From the NCBI RefSeq assembly GCF_014596085.1, contig NZ_JACCJY010000023.1, positions 1-64,000 on the forward strand: a stretch of DNA of 64,000 bases. Direction: 5' to 3'. The stretch is from Azospirillum tabaci. Its GTDB lineage: Bacteria; Pseudomonadota; Alphaproteobacteria; Azospirillales; Azospirillaceae. The notes beneath the pieces are model-generated. The model was not told where the DNA came from. It did no database searches and was given only the letters and a program-made list of their open reading frames with translations. The translations under genes and the position numbers were made by a program. This document shows, one piece after another, positions 41,823 to 49,724 of this stretch. Numbering within the stretch: position 1 is the stretch's first letter; the number at the start of each line of letters is the position of its first letter.

Positions 41823-42128
41823 ATGGACTACGGAATTGAGGACAAGGAGCAGGAGACCCTGGTTCGGTTGCGCGGTCGCCTGACCTTCAACGACCACGCC
41901 AAGCTGCGCGCCCTGATCCGGGAGATGCTGCAGAACAAGGCCAAGCGGCAGGTGCTCGACCTCTCCACGCTGGAATTCGTCGATTCGGCGGGAATCGGCA
42001 TGCTTCTGATCGCGCGGGAGGAAATGGCGAACGCGGACAAGCAGCTCGTCCTGCGCTCCGCCGCCGGGCAGGTCAAGCGCGTGCTGACCGTGGCCCAGCT
42101 CAACAAGATCGTCACGATCGAGGACTGA
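41823..42128 (+). CDS. STAS anti-anti-sigma factor (SpoIIAA/RsbV-like)
   Basis: A 101-aa canonical STAS protein with the phosphorylation site LEFVDSAGIGMLLIARE (Ser after Asp). In partner switching the dephosphorylated form binds the RsbW-type ATPase and frees that ATPase's target; the next gene encodes such an ATPase and the following two encode receiver-controlled PP2C phosphatases. Close in sequence to the STAS gene at 49182. Confidence 0.92.
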   Translation: MDYGIEDKEQETLVRLRGRLTFNDHAKLRALIREMLQNKAKRQVLDLSTLEFVDSAGIGMLLIAREEMANADKQLVLRSAAGQVKRVLTVAQLNKIVTIED

Positions 42129-42133
42129 CCCCC

Positions 42134-42862
42134 TTGGTCCCGTCCCCCACCCGCGTCGCCGCCCTGCAAGGCCTGGGCGTGCCGGCCGACCGGCTGGACC
42201 GGCTGTCGGCTGCGCTTCGGCTTCCGCCCCGGCGGCCCGGCTCCCCGGCGGGGGAGGAGTTCGGCGCCTCCGTGCTGCTTCTGGTGGGCGACGCCGGCGC
42301 CGTGGAGGCTCCGGAGTTCTGGCAGCGGCCCTTTGGCGCCTGGATCGAAGTCGCCGGCCTGTCCGACGCCCAGATCGTCGAGGCCGCGCGCCGCGCCGCC
42401 CGCGCCGACCTGTTCGCCTGCGTGACGACGGTGTCGGCCAACCGCCTGCATCTGGCCGGGCGTGTCCTGAACGGGCTGGCCGCCCTCCACCCCATGCCGG
42501 AGGCCCAGCGCGACGACATGGAGCTGGCGCTGCACGAGGCGATCAGCAATGCGGTGGTCCATGGCAACCTTCAGGTCGAAGGCATGAAGGGGCTGAGCGT
42601 GGAGGCGCTGGAGCGCTTTTCCCACGATCTGGCGGCGCGCATGGCCGACCCCGCCTTCGCGGACCGCCGGATCGAGGTCGCCGCCTGGCTGGAGAGCGCC
42701 TGCGCGGTGGTGGAGGTCGCCGACGAGGGCACCGGCTTCGCCCGGCCGGAGCGCATCGACTACGGCGCCTCGGGCCGCGGGCTGGACCTGATCGCCGCCA
42801 TCGTCGAGGAGCTTCAGCTTCTCGACGGCGGGCGCCGCATCCGCATGAGGTTTCCCCTCTGA
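42134..42862 (+). CDS. RsbW/SpoIIAB-type ATP-binding serine kinase/anti-sigma protein
   Basis: A 242-aa protein with a C-terminal GHKL ATPase: N box LALHEAISNAVVHGN, then DEGTGF and ASGRGLDLIAAI. The first 110 residues are an extra domain of no known family, unlike the short classical RsbW. The best start is the TTG at 42134 (GAGGA 10 bases before). It lies five bases after the STAS gene and overlaps the next ATG (TGATG). Expected to phosphorylate the STAS protein and hold a target, which is not encoded here. Confidence 0.83.
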   Translation: MVPSPTRVAALQGLGVPADRLDRLSAALRLPPRRPGSPAGEEFGASVLLLVGDAGAVEAPEFWQRPFGAWIEVAGLSDAQIVEAARRAARADLFACVTTVSANRLHLAGRVLNGLAALHPMPEAQRDDMELALHEAISNAVVHGNLQVEGMKGLSVEALERFSHDLAARMADPAFADRRIEVAAWLESACAVVEVADEGTGFARPERIDYGASGRGLDLIAAIVEELQLLDGGRRIRMRFPL

Positions 42863-44058
42863 TGGACGACGCCATCGCCGCCTGCCGCATCCTGGTGGTG
42901 GATGACACCGACTTCAACCGCACACTGATCGGCGCCCTGCTCGGCGAAGCCGGCTTCCAGAACGTCGCCTACGCCAAGGACGGCTTCGACGCGCTGGCCC
43001 AGATCGCGGCGGACGCGCCCGATCTGCTGATCCTCGACATCATGATGCCGGGGATGGACGGGTTCGAAGTGTGCCGCCGTCTGCGTGCCGACCACGCCTA
43101 TGCCGACCTGCCCGTGCTGGTGCAGACCGCCCTGTCGTCCAGCGACGACCGCAACCGGGCCTTCGCCGCCGGGACCACCGACCTGATCTCCAAGCCGCTG
43201 GACCGGACGGAGCTGGTCGCCCGCGTGCGCATCCACCTGCAGAACCGGGTGCTGATCCGCGACCTCCAGACCTACCGGGCGCGGGTCGAGGGGGAGTTGG
43301 CGATGGCCCGCTCCATGTACGACCATCTCCTTCCCTCCCCGGCGCTGTGCGCCGCGCTGACCGACAGCGCGGGGGTGACGCTGCGGTCGCACACGGCGCT
43401 GTCCTTCGACCTGGGCGGCGACCTCTGGGGGGTGCTGCCGCTGGCGGGGGGCCGATTCGGGCTGTTCCTGCTGGACATGGCCGGGCGTGGCGTGTCGGCG
43501 GCGCTGAACGCCTTCCGCATGCACACGCTGATCCACGAGCTGGCGCCCCATCTCGGCGAGCGGCCCGGCGCCTTTCTGACCGAACTGAACGAGCGGGCCG
43601 TCTGCCTGCTGGAGCTTGGGCAGCACGCCACGGTGATCTACGGCGTGGTGGACGGCGCGGCGGAGCGTTTCACCTACGCGGCCGCGGCGGCGGCCCCGCC
43701 GATCCTGATCCGGCCTGCCCCGATCCCCCCGGACAACGCGGCGCTGGTCTTCGGCGAGGGGGCCGGCCAGCCGGTGGGCGTCGCCGCCGGCACCCGCTAC
43801 GAGGAGCGCAGCCTGCCCTTCCCGCCGGACTCGGCGTTGGTTCTGCACTCGACCGCCGTGCTGGAGACGCTGGGCGGGCGCAGCGGCGGCTTCGCCGCCC
43901 TGCTGCAGAGCGCCGCCGTCCAGAACGCACTGGCCGACGGCGATGATGGCGGCGGCGGCGCCTTCGCGGCGGTGACCGCGGCGCTCGCCGCCGCCCAGGG
44001 CGACGTGCCGCTCGACGACCATACGCTGGTCTGGATCGGGCGTGGGGGTGCGCGATGA
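42862..44058 (+). CDS. receiver-PP2C (SpoIIE/RsbU) protein with degenerate phosphatase site
   Basis: A 398-aa protein with receiver (Asp59 in LLILDIMMPGMDG), coiled linker and a PP2C domain of the SpoIIE type. Several metal-site motifs have decayed. The usual GGDFxD reads GGDLWG. SGHG reads AGRG. The usual Y-S/T-D-G is HSTA at residues 329-332, so Thr331 stands where a metal-binding Asp should be. The final DD-x-TL is kept. It may be a non-catalytic, receiver-controlled STAS-binding protein. Overlaps its intact paralogue by four bases. Confidence 0.85.
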   Translation: MDDAIAACRILVVDDTDFNRTLIGALLGEAGFQNVAYAKDGFDALAQIAADAPDLLILDIMMPGMDGFEVCRRLRADHAYADLPVLVQTALSSSDDRNRAFAAGTTDLISKPLDRTELVARVRIHLQNRVLIRDLQTYRARVEGELAMARSMYDHLLPSPALCAALTDSAGVTLRSHTALSFDLGGDLWGVLPLAGGRFGLFLLDMAGRGVSAALNAFRMHTLIHELAPHLGERPGAFLTELNERAVCLLELGQHATVIYGVVDGAAERFTYAAAAAAPPILIRPAPIPPDNAALVFGEGAGQPVGVAAGTRYEERSLPFPPDSALVLHSTAVLETLGGRSGGFAALLQSAAVQNALADGDDGGGGAFAAVTAALAAAQGDVPLDDHTLVWIGRGGAR

Positions 44059-45245
44059 ACGACCTGCCGGAAGTTCCGGGGCTTGAAACCGCCCGCGTGC
44101 TGGTGGTGGACGACAACCGGGTGAACCGGCACCTGCTCCAGGCCCTGCTGGAACGCGGCGGCGTCACGCGCATCGACATGGCGGAGGACGGCAACGACGC
44201 GCTGGCCCGGCTGGACAGCTTCCGGCCCGATCTGATCCTGCTCGACCTGATGATGCCGAACCTGGATGGATTCGAGATGTGCCGGCGGCTGCGCGCGATT
44301 CCCGCCTGGAAGGATCTGCCGGTTCTGGTGCAATCCAGCCTGAACCGGGCGGAGGACCGCGCCAAGGCCTTTGCCGCCGGGGCCACCGACTATGTGACCA
44401 AGCCGATCAACGCGGTCGAGCTGTTGTCCCGCGTGCGCATCCATCTGCAGAACCGCGCCCTCCTGCACGATCTCCAGCGCTTCCACGAGCGGACGGAAAG
44501 CGAGCTGTCGCTCGCCCGCAAGATGCAGGAACGGCTGATGCCCTCGCCGGAGCGGCTGGCCGAGGTGGAAGCCGCGGCGGGGGTGGGCATCGCCGCCCAT
44601 TTCGCCCCCTCGTCGGAGCTGGGCGGCGACTTCTGGGACCTGCGTCACGACGCCGTTGCGCCGGGCCAGGGACAGGGCCGGACCATGCTCTACATGGTCG
44701 ATTTTTCCGGCCACGGCGTCGGGGCGGCGCTGAACACCTTCCGTCTGCACGCGATCTGCCAGCAGATGGACGTGTCCGGCCTGACCCCGGGCGAGTTCCT
44801 GTCCACCGTCAACCGGCGGCTGTGCGCGCTGCTTCCCAACGGGCAATTCGCCACCATGCTGGCTGGGGTGATCGAGCCGGCGGAGAACCGCTTCGTCTAC
44901 GCTTCCGCCGGCTCCACACGCCCGATGGTCTGGGCGCCGGGCGACGCCGCGCCGCAGCTGGGCGACAGCGCCGGCCTGCCGCTCGGCCTGCTGGCCTCAG
45001 CGGAGTATGAGGAGCGCTCCCTCCCCCTGTCACCCGGCGGGCGGCTGTTCCTTTATTCAGACGGCGCCATCGAGATCCCGGTGGGCAGCGACGTTCTGGA
45101 CGAGCCGGGCCTCGCCGCCCTGGTCGCCGAGCGGATGGGCGAGACGGACGGCGCCCGTTTCCTCGACGGGTTGCTGGACCGCCTGCGCGCCGTCGGCCCG
45201 ATCGACGACGACCTGACCGCTCTGCTGCTGACCCGCAAGGGCTGA
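44055..45245 (+). CDS. receiver-PP2C (SpoIIE/RsbU) phosphatase
   Basis: A 396-aa protein with receiver (Asp64 in LILLDLMMPNLDG), linker helix (LARKMQERLMPS) and an intact SpoIIE-type PP2C domain: LGGDFWD, DFSGHGVGAALN, LYSDGAIE and DDDLTALLL. When phosphorylated by a kinase it should dephosphorylate the STAS protein and switch partners. It is the last gene of the four-gene module (STAS, ATPase, two phosphatases). The kinase is not obvious; CheA and the HK pair at 49.7 kb are candidates. Confidence 0.92.
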   Translation: MNDLPEVPGLETARVLVVDDNRVNRHLLQALLERGGVTRIDMAEDGNDALARLDSFRPDLILLDLMMPNLDGFEMCRRLRAIPAWKDLPVLVQSSLNRAEDRAKAFAAGATDYVTKPINAVELLSRVRIHLQNRALLHDLQRFHERTESELSLARKMQERLMPSPERLAEVEAAAGVGIAAHFAPSSELGGDFWDLRHDAVAPGQGQGRTMLYMVDFSGHGVGAALNTFRLHAICQQMDVSGLTPGEFLSTVNRRLCALLPNGQFATMLAGVIEPAENRFVYASAGSTRPMVWAPGDAAPQLGDSAGLPLGLLASAEYEERSLPLSPGGRLFLYSDGAIEIPVGSDVLDEPGLAALVAERMGETDGARFLDGLLDRLRAVGPIDDDLTALLLTRKG

Positions 45246-45269
45246 CCGGCCCATGGAACCGACGGTCGC

Positions 45270-45725
45270 ATGACCTCTACCCCCCCACACGCTGCCCAAC
45301 CCTTCCGCGCCGTCCTGGACACCAACATCCTCGTCGGCTACGCCCTGCTGGGCGCCGAGGTGCCCCGCCGCAGCCTGGCCATCCTGCGCAGCGTGGAGGC
45401 GGTGCGGGCGCGGGGAACCGCCTTCATCTCCGACGCCACCCTGGCGGAGCTGCGGGAGGTGTTGATGCGCCCGGACTTCGACCGCTACCGCCCGGCCGGG
45501 GAGCGCGCCGCCTTTCTGGCCGCCTTCGCCGCGGAGGCCCGGCGGGTCGAGCCCGTTCCGGTGGAGCGGCTGTGCCGTGACCCTGACGACGACATGTTCC
45601 TGGCGGTGGCGCTGGCCGCCGACGCCGACTGGCTGGTGACGGTTGACCGGCAGCTTCTGTCGGTGCGCCGAGTGGGTCGCACACGCATCCTGCGCCCCGA
45701 GCGGTTCCTGGACGCGATCGGCTGA
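45270..45725 (+). CDS. PIN-domain protein (putative toxin family, TIGR00305-like)
   Basis: A 151-aa PIN-fold RNase-like protein with the acidic residues of the family: Asp in VLDTNILVG, Glu in TLAELREVL, and Asp in CRDPDDDMFLAVA and TVDRQLL. Such proteins often act as toxins. No small antitoxin gene precedes it: the upstream neighbour is the PP2C gene 24 bases away. It is therefore either an orphan or pairs with the unknown gene downstream. Confidence 0.83.
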   Translation: MTSTPPHAAQPFRAVLDTNILVGYALLGAEVPRRSLAILRSVEAVRARGTAFISDATLAELREVLMRPDFDRYRPAGERAAFLAAFAAEARRVEPVPVERLCRDPDDDMFLAVALAADADWLVTVDRQLLSVRRVGRTRILRPERFLDAIG

Positions 45726-45777
45726 CTCCGCGTTTCACGGGTCCGCCCGAAAAGTTTCCACTCGACTTCCGGCCTTC

Positions 45778-45800
45778 GTTCTCTAGAATGAAAAGAGAAC
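45778..45800. promoter_or_regulatory. 7-9-7 perfect inverted repeat, candidate operator
   Basis: GTTCTCT, 9 bases, AGAGAAC, 40 bases before the ATG at 45840. Half-sites are typical of a dimeric regulator. It does not satisfy the alphaproteobacterial LexA direct repeat. Confidence 0.45.
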
Positions 45801-45839
45801 ACTTCGCAAACTAGCGGTGAACGGATCGCGGGTGACCGG

Positions 45840-46292
45840 ATGAGCACGCAACCTCTCCTGTTCGACAGCCTGCCCGAGACGGAGCGGGCGCGCAAGCCGG
45901 CGCGCCGGTCCCGCGCCACCACCGTGGCGGCGCCGGTGGCCGTCGACGTGGTGCGGGAGGATGTTCCGTCACCGTCGGCCCTGTCGACTCCGCCGCCCAT
46001 GACCCTCGCGCTCGTCCCGCCACCGCCCGTCCCGATGGCCCCGCGCGCTGACTTCGACCCTGCGGCCCTGACCAACGCGGAGCTGCGGGCGCTGGCGCAG
46101 GCCCTGCCCGACCAGAAGCTGGCCCATCTGCTGATCGAAGCCGCGCGCGAGTTGAAGCGCCGCGCCGCTCCGGGGGCAGGGGCGGGGACGTGGGAGGAGG
46201 AAGAAGGAGAGGGCGGCCTGTCCGAACCGAATCCTCTGCTGCTGCGCGCCGCCCGGCAGGCGGTCGGCGAGTTGTCGGGCGAAGATGGCTGA
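45840..46292 (+). CDS. hypothetical protein
   Basis: A 150-aa protein. The N-terminal half is a low-complexity Ala/Pro/Arg stretch (MSTQPLLFDSLPETERARK...). A short helical core follows (LTNAELRALAQALPDQKLAHLLIEAARELKRR), then an acidic Gly/Glu linker and a final helix. No family recognised, no TM or signal peptide. A perfect inverted repeat lies just upstream. It could be the partner of the PIN protein, though the order is atypical. Confidence 0.55.
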   Translation: MSTQPLLFDSLPETERARKPARRSRATTVAAPVAVDVVREDVPSPSALSTPPPMTLALVPPPPVPMAPRADFDPAALTNAELRALAQALPDQKLAHLLIEAARELKRRAAPGAGAGTWEEEEGEGGLSEPNPLLLRAARQAVGELSGEDG

Positions 46293-46538
46293 CCAAGTCA
46301 CGAGCATTGACCGATTCACAGAATACGTGTCAGGAAACAAAATAATCCCGCCACAATAGACCGTTTCGTACCTCAACTTTGTGCGCCGCCCTCCCCCCGA
46401 TTCGGGAATGATTGCGCGACAAGACACGCACTCATGTGCAATGATGTGTCCGAAGCCTGACCAATGGCTGCGCCTGCGTTTCCCTGGCGCATCGCCGGCG
46501 GTCCGAGCCGAAAAGGAACGACCCGCGGGGAGGGTGCT

Positions 46539-47123
46539 TTGGACTGGATGACCTGGCTCCAGGATTGGGGTGATGCTTTCTATCCCCTGGCCTTCATATG
46601 GGCCTTCTTCGAAGGCGAGACCTTCGTCATTTTCGGCGGGATGGGCGCGCATCTGGGGATCATTAACCTTTACTGGTTGGTTGCCGCCGTCTGGATCGGC
46701 AGTTTCATGGGCGACCAGTGCTATTTCTGGATCGGCCGCAAATGGGGCGGCAAGGCGCTGGCCCGCTTCCCGGCGGCGGAGGCCCGCGCCTCCCGCGTCC
46801 TGCATTGGCTGGAGGTCTATGGGGTCGGCTTCATCCTGGCCTTCCGCTTTCTCTACGGGGTGCGCAACATCGCCTCGGTGGCTGTCGGCACATCCCGTAT
46901 GCCCTGGCGCAAGTTCCTGTTCTGGAACTTCATCGCGGCCGGCATCTGGGCCTGGAGCTTCGCCGGGGCCGGCTACCTGTTCGGTGAGGCCGCCGCCGCC
47001 ATCGGCGAGAACGGTCCGAAGATCCTCCTGCTCATCGCGCTGGGCATCGGCGTCACGCTCTTCGCCGTGAAGAGCGTGATGTGGGTTCGCCGCCGCTACG
47101 CAGCGTCCGAGACGCAGGCGTAA
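46539..47123 (+). CDS. DedA-family membrane protein
   Basis: A 194-aa integral membrane protein with about five hydrophobic helices. It has the family motifs FEGETFVIFGGMGA, FMGDQCYFWIGRKWG and FRFLYGVRNIASVAVGTSRM. DedA proteins are implicated in undecaprenyl-phosphate or phospholipid flipping and in membrane potential maintenance. I prefer the TTG at 46539, placed after GGGGAGGG; the frame is open to an ATG at 46464 whose added residues look non-conserved. The 246 bases upstream are A/T-richer than the rest and probably hold its promoter, which I cannot define. Confidence 0.85.
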   Translation: MDWMTWLQDWGDAFYPLAFIWAFFEGETFVIFGGMGAHLGIINLYWLVAAVWIGSFMGDQCYFWIGRKWGGKALARFPAAEARASRVLHWLEVYGVGFILAFRFLYGVRNIASVAVGTSRMPWRKFLFWNFIAAGIWAWSFAGAGYLFGEAAAAIGENGPKILLLIALGIGVTLFAVKSVMWVRRRYAASETQA

Positions 47124-47151
47124 CGGCGCCCCTCCCCTCTCAAGAATCGGC

Positions 47152-47184
47152 AAAGGGCCGCCACGGGCAACCGCGGCGGCCTTT
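47152..47184. terminator. terminator between convergent DedA and PP2C genes
   Basis: A stem of aaagggccgcc with ggcggccttt (one bulged G) and a GC-rich loop, flanked by A-run and T-run. Works in both directions. Confidence 0.75.
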
Positions 47185-47203
47185 CTCGTTTCCAGGCCTG
47201 CCC

Positions 47204-48361
47204 TCACGCCCGGCGGGCGATCCACACCGCGGTCAGGTCGTCGCGCAGCGGCACGCTGGTGCGGGCGTAGAAGCGCTCCAGCAGCGGCCCCAGCGGACGG
47301 GCGCGGTTGGCGGCGATGGCGCCGCGCAGCAGGCCGGGGACCCCATCCTGGCCGATCGGTTCGTTGTCCGGGCCGCTGCATTCGATCAGCGCGTCGCTGT
47401 AGAGGAACAGGCAACTCCCTCGCGGCAAGCGAAGGCTGCGGTCGGCGTAGACGGCGCGACGCGACGCGCCCAGCACCAACCCCGCCGAGTCGAGCAGCCG
47501 CAGTTCCCCCGCAATCCCCACCACCGGATTCGGCGCTCCGGCCGAGGCGTAGGTCAGCGTGTCGGTGTGCAGGTCCAGGATGCCGAAAAAGGCGGTGGCG
47601 AACTGCCCGACCGGCAGCACCTCCTTCAACGCCCGGTTCAGCCCGGCCAACCATTCCGAAGGCGGCACGTGATGCATGGGAAAGCGGTCGATGAGCGTGT
47701 GCAGGCGGAAGGTGTTGATGGCGGCGGTGATGCCGTGGCCGGCAAAATCGACCAGCAGGAAGGCGACGCGGTGGCTGTCCAGTGGGTAGACGTTCCAGAA
47801 ATCGCCGCCCAGCTCCGACGAGGTTTCGAAATGGGCGTCCAGCACCAGCTCGTACCGCTCGGCGACGGCTTCCAGCTCTTTCGGCTCGGGCAGAAGGGAC
47901 AGTTGCATCGCTTTGGCGTGCTTCAGCTCCCGCTCCACCCGCGCGCGGAAATTGGCAAGGTCGGTGAACAGCTTGCGCTTTTCGAGCTGGTGGCGAACGC
48001 GGGCGACGCATTCGCCGGGCTTGATCGGCTTGGAGATGAAGTCGCTGCCCCCGGCCTCGAAGCAGCGGACCTGCTCCTCGTCGCTGTCCAGAGCGGTCTG
48101 GAAGAGGATCGGCAACTCCTCGTGGGTCAGCCGCTCGCGCAGGCGCCGGCACATCTCCAGCCCGTCCATCACCGGCATGCTGACGTCCAGCAGCACCAGA
48201 TCGGGGCGGAAGCTCTCCACCTTGCGCAGCCCCTCCACGCCGTTCTCGGCGACCTCGATCTGGGTCAGACCGGCGCGCCGGATCATCAGGGCCAGCGACT
48301 TCCTGTTGAACTCGTTGTCATCGACGATCAGGACACGGCTGGCGGCGAGTGAAATGGGCAT
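47204..48361 (-). CDS. receiver-PP2C (SpoIIE/RsbU) phosphatase
   Basis: A 385-aa protein with receiver (Asp59 in LVLLDVSMPVMDG) and an intact PP2C domain: LGGDFWN, DFAGHGITAAIN, LYSDALIE and RDDLTAVW. It resembles the protein at 44055 more than the degenerate one at 42862. Last gene of the minus-strand module STAS-ATPase-phosphatase. It probably dephosphorylates the STAS protein at 49182 when its receiver is phosphorylated. Confidence 0.92.
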   Translation of the reverse strand: MPISLAASRVLIVDDNEFNRKSLALMIRRAGLTQIEVAENGVEGLRKVESFRPDLVLLDVSMPVMDGLEMCRRLRERLTHEELPILFQTALDSDEEQVRCFEAGGSDFISKPIKPGECVARVRHQLEKRKLFTDLANFRARVERELKHAKAMQLSLLPEPKELEAVAERYELVLDAHFETSSELGGDFWNVYPLDSHRVAFLLVDFAGHGITAAINTFRLHTLIDRFPMHHVPPSEWLAGLNRALKEVLPVGQFATAFFGILDLHTDTLTYASAGAPNPVVGIAGELRLLDSAGLVLGASRRAVYADRSLRLPRGSCLFLYSDALIECSGPDNEPIGQDGVPGLLRGAIAANRARPLGPLLERFYARTSVPLRDDLTAVWIARRA

Positions 48362-48382
48362 GCGCGGACCCCCGCCCGTCCG

Positions 48383-49174
48383 TTACAGGTCGAACTGCAG
48401 CAGGGTGCAGCGCCCGCCGTCGGTTACGTGGATGCGCCGGGCCAGCGCCCGCATGAACACGAAGCCGCGGCCGGAATGGGCGCCGCTGTCGGTGTCCTGC
48501 GGTAGGGCCGCGGCGTCGAACCCGTTGCCCTGGTCGACCACCGCGATGGACAGGCTGTCGGCGGTCCAGCGCGCGAAGATGTCGATCCGCCGCTGCCGCA
48601 CGGCGCCGTCGCCCAGCCGTTCGCGCAGCAGTTTGCCAAACAGGCGGTAGCCCTCCGGCTGCTCCTTCGTCACGCTGGGAATGCCCAGATTGCCGTGGAC
48701 GATGGCGTTGGCGATGGCCTCGTGCAGGCACAGCTCGACGTTGCCGCGCCGCTCTGGCGTCAGCACGCCGCGCCGGGTCAGCTCGTCGCAGACCAGAACC
48801 GCGCATTGCAGGCCATAGGCCGTCCCGGTGGTCAGCGACAGGTAGAACCCCCGCTCCACCGGCGGGGCGCCCAACCAGTCGGCGTCGATGGCGCCGGTCC
48901 CGTCCTCCCGCTCCGTCAACTCCACCGTCAGGAAACTGTTGAGCCCGAAGGCGCCGCGCAGGATGTCCCGGTCGGCCTGGGCCAGCAGCACCGCGGCGGC
49001 GGCCTGGTCATGGACGGCGTCACCAACGCCTCCGCCGGTCTCGCTCAGGCCGAAGCGCGCCGCGACGCGCGCGGCGATGTCCGCCGGCACGCGGCCCCGC
49101 ACCACGCTGAAGGGTCGCACGACGCCGGCCGGACCGGGGGGGTGGCTGGCGGAGGGGGCGGGGAAACCGTCCAT
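48383..49174 (-). CDS. RsbW/SpoIIAB-type ATPase with N-terminal extension
   Basis: A 263-aa protein. GHKL ATPase at the C-terminus with LCLHEAIANAIVHGNLG, DQGNGF and SGRGFVFMRAL. The first 110 residues form an additional domain, as in the paralogue at 42134, which suggests the two share a target type different from a classical sigma factor. ATG at 49174, 7 bases after the STAS gene; 21 bases before the phosphatase gene. Confidence 0.83.
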   Translation of the reverse strand: MDGFPAPSASHPPGPAGVVRPFSVVRGRVPADIAARVAARFGLSETGGGVGDAVHDQAAAAVLLAQADRDILRGAFGLNSFLTVELTEREDGTGAIDADWLGAPPVERGFYLSLTTGTAYGLQCAVLVCDELTRRGVLTPERRGNVELCLHEAIANAIVHGNLGIPSVTKEQPEGYRLFGKLLRERLGDGAVRQRRIDIFARWTADSLSIAVVDQGNGFDAAALPQDTDSGAHSGRGFVFMRALARRIHVTDGGRCTLLQFDL

Positions 49175-49181
49175 CACCCGC

Positions 49182-49487
49182 TCACCGTTCGATGGTGACG
49201 ACTTCGCCGATCCGCGCCAGATCGATGGATCGCAGCACATCGCCCTGCAGCTTGCGGAGGACCAGCTTGATGTTGCGCTGCTCCGCCTCGTCCTGAAGGA
49301 TCAGCAGCATGCCGATCCCCGCGGAGTCGATGAAGGTCAACCCATCCATGTCCAGGATGAAGCGGCGTGTGCCCTCGCCGTTCAGCAATTCCACGACCTC
49401 GGGGAGGCTGTCATGGTCGGTGAACTCCAACCGGCCGCTCAACAGCACCTCGATGGTTTCGGAGGAACGGCGCACCTGGAAATTCAT
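49182..49487 (-). CDS. STAS anti-anti-sigma factor (SpoIIAA/RsbV-like)
   Basis: A 101-aa STAS protein with LTFIDSAGIGMLLILQDE, the same phosphorylation site as the one at 41823. First gene of the minus-strand partner-switching module. The ATG at 49487 gives MNFQVRRSSETIEVLLSG. It faces the sensor kinase gene at 49725, with a 237-base divergent promoter region between. Confidence 0.92.
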   Translation of the reverse strand: MNFQVRRSSETIEVLLSGRLEFTDHDSLPEVVELLNGEGTRRFILDMDGLTFIDSAGIGMLLILQDEAEQRNIKLVLRKLQGDVLRSIDLARIGEVVTIER

Positions 49488-49724
49488 GACATCCTCTTGT
49501 GTTGCACCGCGCAAGCGGCTCCCGCGAACAGTAGTGCAAGGCCGCTCCCCTCTCAAGCTTCAAGTATCCAAGACCCCGATTTTATCGATCATAAGGAGAA
49601 ATTTCACGCCATACACACCATAGACGCAAGGCTCATGTTGATAGTACAACCGGATGATCGGTGAAGGCGGCGCCGTGCCGCCGGTCCACCCCGGTCGTGC
49701 GACCCCGCAGCGGGATACCCCTTC

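Noticed and set aside
45778..45815. LexA (SOS) box
   Set aside because: Alphaproteobacterial LexA needs GTTC-N7-GTTC or its complement. The site here is an inverted repeat, and the nearby GAAC-N7-AAAC has a mismatch.
46293..46538. Sigma-70 promoter starting with TTGACC at 46307
   Set aside because: No acceptable -10 element lies at 16-18 bases; only a generally A/T-richer stretch can be stated.
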